From an uncultured Erysipelotrichaceae bacterium (GTDB lineage: Bacteria > Bacillota_I > Bacilli_A > Erysipelotrichales > Erysipelotrichaceae), in NCBI GenBank assembly GCA_944325685.1, contig CALVBC010000006.1, positions 1 through 64,000 on the forward strand: a DNA stretch of 64,000 bases, given 5' to 3'. Every line of letters starts with the position of its first letter. Within the stretch, counting starts at the first letter, position 1. This document shows, one piece after another, positions 44,850-51,801 of the stretch. The notes beneath the pieces were generated by a model, which made no database searches, had not been told where the DNA came from, and worked only from the letters and a program-made list of their open reading frames with translations. Both the position numbers and the translations under genes were made by a program.

Positions 44850-44876
44850 GTTATAAGGATGATTTTAGTAAAAATC
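44850..44876 (-). promoter_or_regulatory. Putative promoter of the toxin-like mRNA
   Basis: On the minus strand TATAAC (44850-44855) precedes the leader-ORF SD; an imperfect inverted repeat GGAT.ATTTT-agt-AAAAATCC (44857-44876) lies just upstream. No good -35 box. Confidence 0.3.
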
Positions 44877-44879
44877 CTA

Positions 44880-44997
44880 ACTTTTCGACTTCAAAAATAG
44901 GAATTTTGGGTATTTTTCTGCATTATGCTGCCCTAATAGTATCGTTTCGAAAGTAGCTATAAAATGTCCAGCATAAGCTAAACACAAATCAAAATGA
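44880..44997. other. Non-coding spacer between the two small-RNA copies
   Basis: AT-rich; no credible gene. An 8-bp inverted repeat TTATGCTG (44923-44930) / CAGCATAA (44969-44976) is present. I see no second toxin-like ORF. Confidence 0.6.
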
Positions 44998-45012
44998 TGA
45001 TATAATACTAGC

Positions 45013-45070
45013 GCGAAATCTCGCGTAAAGATGGAAAGAAAGGAGTGGGGCCAACCACTCCTTTCATTAT
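45013..45070 (+). ncRNA. Small RNA copy 2 (orphan antitoxin-like)
   Basis: About 80 bp nearly identical to copy 1: TGATATAAT at 44998-45006, hairpin CGCGA-aatc-TCGCG (45012-45025), terminator stem GAAAGGAGTGG/CCACTCCTTTC (45038-45048, 45055-45065). The T-A pair of copy 1 is C-G here. No toxin-like ORF on its right; mgtE ends there and may use this hairpin as terminator. Confidence 0.6.
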
Positions 45071-45100
45071 TGCGCAATGAACATATTAACTATTTTTAGT

Positions 45101-46429
45101 CTATATCCCAAATAATGCAACGGCGACATTGAAATAGATGAGGATCGAACAGGTATCAACGACTGTGGTGATAAGCGGTGATGCCATGATCGCTGGATCC
45201 ATCTTCAACTTCTTTGCAGCTAAAGGTAAGATACAACCGAGTGACTTTGATAAGATGACGGTCAATAATAGTGTGATACCGATAACTAGAGCTAAAAGGA
45301 TATCGTCATATTGGATAGCGATCCTGACTCCATTTACGACCGCTAAGATGATACCGACTAAGATCGCTACGCGGATCTCTTTAAACCAGACTTTAAAGAC
45401 ATCCTTAGTCTCGATCTCACCTGTAGCTAGCCCTCTGATGACCAGTGTCGATGCTTGCGAGCCACAGTTACCACCGGTGTCCATAAGCATCGGGATAAAG
45501 GATACTAAGATCGGGATCGAGGCAAAAGCCTCTTCGTAATGGGTGATGATCGTACCGGTGATCGTCGCACTTAGCATGAGTATAAGTAACCACACGATAC
45601 GGTGTTTGGTATGTTCGATGACACTCATATCGAAGTATGATTCATCACTTGGTGTTACGGCTGCCATGATCTCAAAGTCTTCACTGGCTTCATCTTGCAT
45701 GACATCCATCGCATCATCGACGGTGACGATACCGACAAGCCGATCCTCACTATCGACAACAGGCATCGCTAAGAAGTCGTATTTATCAAACATCTTGGCG
45801 ACATCTTCTTTGTCCATCAAGGTATTGATCTTGATGACGTTGTCTTCTAAGAGTTCTTTGATCTTGGTATCTTTATCAGCTAGTAGTAATTCTTTGACCG
45901 TTATGACACCGACTAACTTCCTTTGATCATCGATGACATATAGCGTATAGATCGTCTCTTTATCCTTACCGATCTTCCTTATCCTGTCAAATGCTTCCAT
46001 GACTGTCATATTCTCTTTGAGATCGACAAATTCAGTGGTCATGATACTACCGGCACTATCTTCAGGATACTTTAGTAGTTCATTGATCGCTGTCCTTTTA
46101 TCGCTTGCGGTATTAGCTAAGATCTTTTTGACTAGGTTTGCCGGCATCTCTTCGACAAGATCGGTCACATCATCAAGATAGAGCTTACTTACGACATCCT
46201 TGACTTCATCATCGGTCATCGCTTCAACAAGTCTCTCCCTTGTATCTGATTCCATCCTCGAGAAGACATCAGCTGCTTCATCCTTGTTCAATAGCCTGAA
46301 GACGATGGCCGCATCTTCTTTGTCTAGTTCATCGATAATCTCAGATATGTCAGCTTGGTTCATATCCGCAAGTAAAAGCTTTAGTTCACTAAAGTTATTT
46401 TGTCTTAATAATTCGATTATTTTTTCCAT
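45101..46429 (-). CDS. mgtE: Magnesium transporter MgtE
   Basis: 442-aa Mg2+ channel. N domain (EKIIELLRQNNFSELKLLL...), two CBS domains (about 135-250; VGVITVKELL, VGIVTVDDAMDVM) and five C-terminal helices with PMLMDTGGNCGSQASTLVIRGLA (pore motif) and LITTVVDTCSILIYF. Mg2+ binding to the CBS/N domains closes the pore. SD AGGAGG before the ATG. A 22-codon leader ORF lies upstream; no M-box was seen. Confidence 0.97.
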   Translation of the reverse strand: MEKIIELLRQNNFSELKLLLADMNQADISEIIDELDKEDAAIVFRLLNKDEAADVFSRMESDTRERLVEAMTDDEVKDVVSKLYLDDVTDLVEEMPANLVKKILANTASDKRTAINELLKYPEDSAGSIMTTEFVDLKENMTVMEAFDRIRKIGKDKETIYTLYVIDDQRKLVGVITVKELLLADKDTKIKELLEDNVIKINTLMDKEDVAKMFDKYDFLAMPVVDSEDRLVGIVTVDDAMDVMQDEASEDFEIMAAVTPSDESYFDMSVIEHTKHRIVWLLILMLSATITGTIITHYEEAFASIPILVSFIPMLMDTGGNCGSQASTLVIRGLATGEIETKDVFKVWFKEIRVAILVGIILAVVNGVRIAIQYDDILLALVIGITLLLTVILSKSLGCILPLAAKKLKMDPAIMASPLITTVVDTCSILIYFNVAVALFGI

Positions 46430-46448
46430 TTTAGACCTCCTTTATATC

Positions 46449-46517
46449 TTAGTTTTTAGAAGGTATATCGAAGCAGTGATATGTACTGATCAATATACTT
46501 CGCGGCCTCTCATCCAT
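46449..46517 (-). CDS. 22-aa leader peptide ORF upstream of mgtE
   Basis: ATG at 46515-46517 with a perfect AGGAGG 7 bases upstream; product begins MDERPRSILISTYHCF and ends PSKN. It stops 19 bases before the mgtE ATG. The acidic/proline N-terminus recalls the Mg2+-sensing MgtL leader of enterobacteria. A weak hairpin GAAG.TATAT...ATATAC.CTTC spans its second half. Confidence 0.5.
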   Translation of the reverse strand: MDERPRSILISTYHCFDIPSKN

Positions 46518-46542
46518 ATCACCACCTCCTTTTGGCTAATCA

Positions 46543-46548
46543 ATTATA
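46543..46548 (-). promoter_or_regulatory. -10 box of the mgtE leader transcript
   Basis: TATAAT on the minus strand (extended as TGTATAAT), about 26 bases before the leader ORF ATG. No clear -35 box. Confidence 0.4.
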
Positions 46549-46575
46549 CACTAATATTTATTAAATCGGTGTTAA

Positions 46576-46584
46576 TGATATAAT
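46576..46584 (+). promoter_or_regulatory. Extended -10 promoter giving a leaderless HAD mRNA
   Basis: TGATATAAT with 6 bases to the ATG at 46591. An in-frame TGA at 46576-46578 rules out an upstream start. Confidence 0.55.
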
Positions 46585-46590
46585 AAATCT

Positions 46591-47385
46591 ATGAGTATAA
46601 GATTAGTAGCTTTCGATATCGATGGTACACTAATACCAAGGAGTACCACAACGATCGATGATATGACCAAAGATGCTATTAGGGAGTTAGAAAAGAAAGG
46701 GATCAAAGTCGTCATCTCCACTGGTCGTATCGTCACCTTCATGCAAAAAGATGTCATCGACACCATCAAGTCTGACTACTGTATCAGTATCAATGGTGGT
46801 GTTATCACAAATGGTGACTATGATATCATCAAGACCTATCCGATGAGTGAAGATAACTTTAATAAGATCATATCATTAGCGGATGAGTATCACTTTGGTA
46901 TCGGCTTTAAATATCCCAAAGAGATAGCGGTCTATAATGAATTTGACCTGTATATGAGCGTCTATGATCCTAAAGGTCTATATACCAAGCTCATAAATGA
47001 CTATACCAAGACTCGCGATTATCATAAAACACATGGCATGCCTGTTGGCTGTTTCTGGATCGGTGACAATGATATCTTAGCTAAAGCCGCTAGTGAGATC
47101 GATATGAATTGTGTCTATTCATATGATAGAGGCCGAGAATGCTTCAACAGTGATGTCTCTAAATCAGAGGCTCTAAGATGGGTAGCTAATAAACTTGGTA
47201 TATCGATGGATGAAGTCATGGCTTTTGGTGATAGTGACAATGATATCGATATGCTTAAAGCCGCAAAGATCGGCGTAGCGATGGGCAATGCCACCAAGAC
47301 TACCAAAGATATCGCTGACTATATCACCGATGATTGTGATAAATATGGTATCCCTAAAGCTTTGAAACACTTTGAGATCATATAG
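46591..47385 (+). CDS. Cof-type HAD-IIB phosphatase
   Basis: 264 aa. Motif I VAFDIDGTLIPRST, motif II VVISTGRIVTFMQ, motif III Lys region NSDVSKSEALRWVANKLG, motif IV VMAFGDSDNDIDMLK. Typical sugar-phosphate/FMN phosphatase size; substrate unknown. Monocistronic on the plus strand, divergent from mgtE; no SD and a -10 box 6 bases before the ATG. Confidence 0.93.
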   Translation: MSIRLVAFDIDGTLIPRSTTTIDDMTKDAIRELEKKGIKVVISTGRIVTFMQKDVIDTIKSDYCISINGGVITNGDYDIIKTYPMSEDNFNKIISLADEYHFGIGFKYPKEIAVYNEFDLYMSVYDPKGLYTKLINDYTKTRDYHKTHGMPVGCFWIGDNDILAKAASEIDMNCVYSYDRGRECFNSDVSKSEALRWVANKLGISMDEVMAFGDSDNDIDMLKAAKIGVAMGNATKTTKDIADYITDDCDKYGIPKALKHFEII

Positions 47386-47389
47386 TAAT

Positions 47390-47428
47390 AAAACTTGTTT
47401 GTTAAATGTAGACAAACAGGTTTTTATT
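47390..47428. terminator. Bidirectional terminator between HAD and transketolase genes
   Basis: AAAACTTGTTTGT - 9 bases - ACAAACAGGTTTT with TTTATTTT after it; T-rich also on the minus strand. Serves two convergent genes. Confidence 0.85.
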
Positions 47429-47470
47429 TTAAATTGTACTTCCCAGCATCGATAGTAAAAAGTGTGCAAA

Positions 47471-48400
47471 TTATTTACCTGCACACTCCATTACGATATT
47501 GACGATATTATCGGCTGTTAAGCCATATTTCTTCATGACTTCATCAGCTTGCCCACTTTCACCAAAGGTATCATTGACCCCGATCGGATAGACAGGGTTT
47601 GATGGATCTTTAGCAACCACTTCACTAACTGCACCATATAGACCACCGATGATATTGTGCTCTTCGATCGTAAAGTTCTTTTTATGTCCTTTGACGATCT
47701 TTAAGATGCCTTCTTCATCGATCGGCTTTAAAGATACTACTTCATATACCCCAGCATCGATACCTTTATCTTTTAAGATATCACTGGCTTTTAAAGCCTC
47801 TTGGGTCATAAGACCAGTAGCGATAAGTGCTACATCATCACCCTCTTTTAATACCTTGACCTTATCAAAATCAAAGGTGCTATCTTCATCATAGATATCA
47901 TCAGATTTCCCTCTTTGTAGTCTCACATAACATGGTCCATCGATACTAGCGACATGTTTGATCAAAGCTTTAGTCTCATAGTAATCAGATGCGACAAAGA
48001 CACGCATATTAGGAAGTGAGCGCATTAAAGCGATATCTTCGATCGCTTGATGGCTTGCGCCATCTTCACCAACACTGAGACCAGCGTGTGTTGCGACTAC
48101 TTTGACATTTAAATGCGGATAAGCGATCGAATTTCTGATGATCTCAAAGGCTCTTCCTGATGCAAAGACGGCAAAGCTTGAGGCAAATGGGATCTTACCG
48201 CTTGCTGCCATACCAGCTGCCATCCCAAGCATATTGCATTCAGCGATCCCGGCATTAAAGTGCCTACTTGGATCAGCCTTCTTTAATTCCGCTGTTTTAG
48301 TCGATTTAGATAAGTCGGCATCAAAGACGACGATATCCTTATTAACCTCTGCAAGCTCCTTTAAAGCTTCACCATAGGCAACCCTTGTCTCGTGTTTCAT
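47471..48400 (-). CDS. Transketolase, C-terminal subunit
   Basis: 309-aa half-enzyme with the pyrimidine-binding and C-terminal domains: FNAGIAECNMLGMAAGMAASG (Glu for TPP activation), THAGLSVGEDGASHQAIEDIALMR, FTIEEHNIIGGLYGAV. Works with the N-terminal subunit encoded one base upstream. Pentose phosphate interconversion, or DXP-synthase-like activity in some split forms. Confidence 0.95.
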   Translation of the reverse strand: MKHETRVAYGEALKELAEVNKDIVVFDADLSKSTKTAELKKADPSRHFNAGIAECNMLGMAAGMAASGKIPFASSFAVFASGRAFEIIRNSIAYPHLNVKVVATHAGLSVGEDGASHQAIEDIALMRSLPNMRVFVASDYYETKALIKHVASIDGPCYVRLQRGKSDDIYDEDSTFDFDKVKVLKEGDDVALIATGLMTQEALKASDILKDKGIDAGVYEVVSLKPIDEEGILKIVKGHKKNFTIEEHNIIGGLYGAVSEVVAKDPSNPVYPIGVNDTFGESGQADEVMKKYGLTADNIVNIVMECAGK

Positions 48401-49219
48401 TTATGCTTCCTCCTTGTCAAGTTCGGCTAGTGCTTGTTTGTACTGGGCTTCATTTGGAGCACTACCATGCCATGATGGATCATTTTCCATGAATGATACA
48501 CCTTTGCCCTTTACAGTATGGGCGATGATCACCTGTGGTCGATCATCTACTTTACTCACTTCAGCAAAGGCCTTCTTGATACTATCAAAGTCATGACCAT
48601 CACATTCAGCTACATAAAGGCCAAAAGCCTCATACTTCTCTTTGAATGGTGTTGGATCCATGACCTTTTCGATCTGACCATCGATCTGTAAGTGATTAAG
48701 GTCTAAGATATAAGTCAAATTATCTAAGTGATAATGGTGAGCTGCCATCATTGCTTCCCACATGATACCTTCTTCACTTTCCCCATCACCTACAAGGCAA
48801 TATATATGATGACCATTTTGATCAAGCTTATTAGCTAGTGCCATACCAACTGCAACTGATGCCCCTTGTCCTAAAGAACCAGTTGACATATCAACGCCCT
48901 TTAGATAGCGCATGCTTGGATGGCCTTGTAGTTTAGAGTCTATCTTTCTAAAGGTATGGATATCTTCATCTAGTAAGCCTTTTTCATCTAATATCGCATA
49001 CAGTAAAGCTGACGCATGACCTTTAGATAAGACAAAACGGTCACGGTCTAAACTACTGACATTATCTTCACTGATATCCATCTTTTCAAAGTACAGGTAA
49101 GTGATGACATCAGTAGCACTTAATGCCCCTCCTGGATGACCACTTTGCGCACTGTAGATCATCTCGATGATCTTCTTACGCACATTTCTAGCGTGTATCT
49201 TTAATTCTCTATTTTCCAT
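48401..49219 (-). CDS. Transketolase, N-terminal subunit
   Basis: About 272-aa TPP-binding half: SAQSGHPGGALSATDVITYLYF, LSKGHASALLYAIL, MSTGSLGQGASVAVGMALANK, LVGDGESEEGIMWEAMMAA (GDG...N-type TPP motif), and VKGKGVSFMENDPSWHG. Start at 49219 has AGAGGT; the longer frame to 49270 has no SD. Confidence 0.95.
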   Translation of the reverse strand: MENRELKIHARNVRKKIIEMIYSAQSGHPGGALSATDVITYLYFEKMDISEDNVSSLDRDRFVLSKGHASALLYAILDEKGLLDEDIHTFRKIDSKLQGHPSMRYLKGVDMSTGSLGQGASVAVGMALANKLDQNGHHIYCLVGDGESEEGIMWEAMMAAHHYHLDNLTYILDLNHLQIDGQIEKVMDPTPFKEKYEAFGLYVAECDGHDFDSIKKAFAEVSKVDDRPQVIIAHTVKGKGVSFMENDPSWHGSAPNEAQYKQALAELDKEEA

Positions 49220-49265
49220 AATATACCTCTCGTATTTATGACCATATATTATCATAAATTGTAAT

Positions 49266-49298
49266 AACACCGGTATTTTTGTTAATTAGATCGGTGTT
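49266..49298. other. Inverted repeat upstream of transketolase genes
   Basis: AACACCG (49266-49272) / CGGTGTT (49292-49298). Could be an operator or the weak terminator of the regulator genes. No promoter boxes recognised with confidence. Confidence 0.3.
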
Positions 49299-49324
49299 TT
49301 GATCAAGATGAGCATGCACGACGT

Positions 49325-49362
49325 GGAATTTCGGCAAATTTTCTATTTTTTGCCGATTTTCC
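49325..49362. other. Hairpin downstream of the MerR/GyrI-like gene
   Basis: GGAA..TCGGCAAA (49325-49338) / TTTGCCGA..TTCC (49349-49362). Long stem without a proper T-run in the minus direction; probable weak transcript end. Confidence 0.4.
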
Positions 49363-49412
49363 ATCTTATGTTTTTATTACGCCCAAACCATTGATATCTT
49401 ATCTTCTTGATA

Positions 49413-49988
49413 TCACTCGATCGGTATCGCAAACTTCGTAAAATAGCGATCAGGATCGATCTCCTTTCCATAGAATGGTCCAATGACCGCTTCTACTCTA
49501 ATAGGCCCTTTAGGACTTATATCAAGCTCTTTGAGCGTCTTATTTATATATCCCCATACCTTAGCATCCTCATCATAATGACCATAGACATAAAAGACTA
49601 AAGCCCTGATCTTCTTTAATACGATCGCATCATTTGGCACTTTCTTATCTTCGATCGGGACACATACATAGGAGATATCTTTATCATGTACAAGATAAAA
49701 GGATATCGGTGCTAGTGATAGACCTCTTTCGATGCATTCATCTAAAAAGTCCGCTGATGCCTTACATGAATCTTTGACATCATGTCGATCAAATGGTTTA
49801 TATACACATAGCACTTCTGGTAACTCTTCGATACGATATGTCATATCAAGGTCTTTAGTATGCCTTTTATTGAAGACCATGAACTGCGTCTTATGTCTTT
49901 CGATCCTTTCTTTTAGATGCATGATGATCTCTTTATCATCGCCACCGCTATCAAAGTAATCGATGATATCGGTATGTGATATCCACAT
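49413..49988 (-). CDS. GyrI-like effector part of a split MerR regulator
   Basis: 191 aa. Residues ~1-35 continue the MerR dimerisation helix (DYFDSGGDDKEIIMHLKERIERH) and ~50-191 form a GyrI-like small-molecule domain ending DPDRYFTKFAIPIE. It is in frame with the HTH upstream, separated by a single TAG. AAGGAG lies 9 bases before the ATG at 49988, so it could be translated by reinitiation as a free ligand-binding domain. Otherwise it is the 3' half of a nonsense-mutated gene. Confidence 0.7.
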   Translation of the reverse strand: MWISHTDIIDYFDSGGDDKEIIMHLKERIERHKTQFMVFNKRHTKDLDMTYRIEELPEVLCVYKPFDRHDVKDSCKASADFLDECIERGLSLAPISFYLVHDKDISYVCVPIEDKKVPNDAIVLKKIRALVFYVYGHYDEDAKVWGYINKTLKELDISPKGPIRVEAVIGPFYGKEIDPDRYFTKFAIPIE

Positions 49989-50015
49989 ATCGACAAACTC
50001 CTTGATCTTGAAGAT

Positions 50016-50168
50016 CTAAAGGACATTGTATATGTCATAGTATCTTCTTTTACTAGAAGGATCGATATAACACGGCTTTAAAAGACCACGCTCTTCATAG
50101 CGCATGATCGTGCTCCTCGACAACTCTGTGACCTTAGCTACTTCACTTATCCGATATAGTTCCTTCAT
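50016..50168 (-). pseudogene. MerR-type HTH interrupted by an in-frame TAG
   Basis: 50-codon N-terminal HTH: MKELYRISEVAKVTELSRST, MRYEERGLLKP and RRYYDIYNVL, then TAG (50016-50018) where the family usually has a Lys codon (..NVLKIFKIKEF), then open in frame into the next entry. A single AAG to TAG change explains it. GGAGA precedes the ATG. It overlaps the end of the GyrI-like gene upstream by 26 bases. Confidence 0.7.
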
Positions 50169-50541
50169 CATTCTCTCCGATCGGTATAGCAACCACCGAA
50201 AAGTAGTTATCAGGATCGATATTTTCCCCTAGGGTCGCCGTTGTGATAGTCGATAGGCGTGGATAGCCTATGACCTTGATATCATTATCTAAGATATAGT
50301 CGACTAGTTTATCTAAAGCTTCTTGCATGACACTATAATCCCCATAGTAAAGCATAAAAATGGCATCATACCCTTTCTCTAATACAGCACCTTTTTGATC
50401 ATAACGACAAGGTATACAGATATCATATGCGAATGGTTCATCATATATCTTCTCTAAATACTTAGACCGATAATCGATCGAAAACGGTGGCTCATCACTC
50501 AATACAATACCTTCTTTAATAAGGTCATGATAAAAGGCCAT
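50143..50541 (-). CDS. GyrI-like small-molecule-binding protein, probably 5'-truncated
   Basis: 132 aa resembling the second half of a GyrI-like domain (AFYHDLIKEGIVLSDEPPFSIDY; DAIFMLYYGDYSVMQEALDKLVDYIL; PDNYFSVVAIPIGE). Upstream sequence in a different frame reads MHDTSLRFRVL, which would continue into GPELMAFYHDL if one base were restored. So this is likely a frameshifted remnant of a longer regulator, possibly another MerR. Confidence 0.5.
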   Translation of the reverse strand: MAFYHDLIKEGIVLSDEPPFSIDYRSKYLEKIYDEPFAYDICIPCRYDQKGAVLEKGYDAIFMLYYGDYSVMQEALDKLVDYILDNDIKVIGYPRLSTITTATLGENIDPDNYFSVVAIPIGENDEGTISDK

Positions 50542-50629
50542 TAGTTCAGGACCCTAAAACGCAAAGATGTATCATGCATATCGTCGATACAAGCGCTAAA
50601 TGATCATATCTAACTCTATAAGACTACTT

Positions 50630-50659
50630 GAGATCCAGCTTATCACTGGATCTCTTTTT
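50630..50659 (+). terminator. Orphan plus-strand terminator
   Basis: GAGATCCAG - 7 bases - CTGGATCTC followed by TTTTT. Perfect 9-bp stem. No plus-strand gene is seen upstream of it, so it ends an unknown short transcript or is a relic. Confidence 0.75.
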
Positions 50660-50710
50660 CATACTATCAGCCATTTTCAAGATGGTGTACTATACAGACC
50701 AATTCAGGCA

Positions 50711-50762
50711 AAAGTAGACTTTGAAAGTAGACTTTAAGTATACTTTGAAGCAGACTTTGAAA
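50711..50762. repeat. Four short tandem repeats, 11-13 bp spacing
   Basis: Core G(T/C)A(G/T)ACTTT at 50714, 50727, 50738 and 50750. The first two lie in AAAGTAGACTTT-type near-palindromes. About one helical turn apart, as in a multi-site operator. Confidence 0.75.
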
Positions 50763-50799
50763 TTTGACCATCAAATCGATCCTATTTTTCACCTATCAT

Positions 50800-51699
50800 C
50801 TACAGAGCTAAATAGTAAAAATAGATATTGCCATTAGGATCTTCTAGACGGTATGGATATCCATCATCCCAATCGACAAACCCCTTCATTTTATCTCTTA
50901 AATCATCGATGCTGACCTCATTATCGCCATCATATATCTTGAGACCATATTCTTGCATATCTCTTTCAAGACTATCTATACTTCCTGTGCTTCTTCTAAG
51001 ATCGTATTCGCCAATACATTCTATGTTGATACTCTCATCGATGTATTTTAGCGGTACATAATACATGCGACTAGCCACGACATTGCTACCAGCATAGTAG
51101 ATATTTTCGTAAGGGATAGAAGTAGCACTCAAAACATCTGAATATATCTCATAAAAGACATTATCATCAACATAATACGCTTTGGTAATGTCGCCCTTAT
51201 AAACATATAGTTCATCGAAATCCTGCATTATATAGGTTGTATCACTCTTATCATCTTCGATATAAAGATAGACATATTGATCATAACCATAAAATTCATC
51301 TTTGAAAGTATCATAATATGTTAATGACTCTGCTTCCTTTTCATCGATAAGACCAACTTCATTAAAGCGACCAATGATATTTCTGATGATATCCTCATTT
51401 TTGATGTCTATACGAAGAAAAGCATTATCATATGCATGATATTTAGTATCATAGCTTACGATAAAAGCCATCTCTTTGATATCACCAAGATCCGTTATCA
51501 CATCACTGACTTTATTGATGCCTTCGGGTAGAGCCTTAGGTGTCGGCATTTCTGATAGCTGATCTGGTAGCTTATTTGATGGCGGAGAAACTGCAGGTTT
51601 CGGTGTAGACGATGGCTTTATTATATCTTCACTTTTATCGCAACCAAACAGGCTTGATATAAGTGCTATGACGACAAAACATTTGATAAGATATCTCAT
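50800..51699 (-). CDS. Lipoprotein of unknown function
   Basis: 299 aa. Signal peptide with lipobox SLFGC (Cys about residue 20), a Pro/Ser-rich linker (KPSSTPKPAVSPPSNKLP), then a ~250-residue surface domain of alternating strands (MAFIVSYDTKYHAYDNAFLRI; YVYLYIEDDKSDTTYIMQDFDELYVYKGD). No known family. SD AGGAGG before the ATG at 51699. It follows the cysteine-protease-like gene on the same strand across a 102-base gap holding a long hairpin. Confidence 0.75.
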   Translation of the reverse strand: MRYLIKCFVVIALISSLFGCDKSEDIIKPSSTPKPAVSPPSNKLPDQLSEMPTPKALPEGINKVSDVITDLGDIKEMAFIVSYDTKYHAYDNAFLRIDIKNEDIIRNIIGRFNEVGLIDEKEAESLTYYDTFKDEFYGYDQYVYLYIEDDKSDTTYIMQDFDELYVYKGDITKAYYVDDNVFYEIYSDVLSATSIPYENIYYAGSNVVASRMYYVPLKYIDESINIECIGEYDLRRSTGSIDSLERDMQEYGLKIYDGDNEVSIDDLRDKMKGFVDWDDGYPYRLEDPNGNIYFYYLAL

Positions 51700-51730
51700 A
51701 ATGAACCTCCTCTATTTTTAATTCAAAATT

Positions 51731-51776
51731 GCAACAAACTTCATCATATGATTTAGTCAATGATGAAGTATGTTGC
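51731..51776. other. Long hairpin between protease-like and lipoprotein genes
   Basis: GCAACAAACTTCATCA / TGATGAAGTATGTTGC, 15 of 16 pairs. TTTT follows on the plus side, AATTTTG on the minus side: a partial terminator or mRNA-stabilising stem. Confidence 0.6.
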
Positions 51777-51801
51777 TTTTATAGTTTGATGTAAATTAAA
51801 T

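Larger units (their letters stand above)
50542..50799. other. Intergenic region with orphan terminator and tandem repeats
   Basis: No intact gene. Contains the frameshifted 5' end of the GyrI-like relic, an unassigned plus-strand terminator (50630-50659) and four short repeats (50711-50762). Confidence 0.6.

Noticed and set aside
44877-45077. 66-codon minus-strand frame across the orphan small RNA
   Set aside because: It runs through the hairpin and promoter of the RNA copy, has no RBS and no protein-like composition.
46449-46560. M-box (ykoK) magnesium riboswitch before mgtE
   Set aside because: The leader is only about 110 bases, carries a uORF, and none of the conserved M-box core segments is visible.
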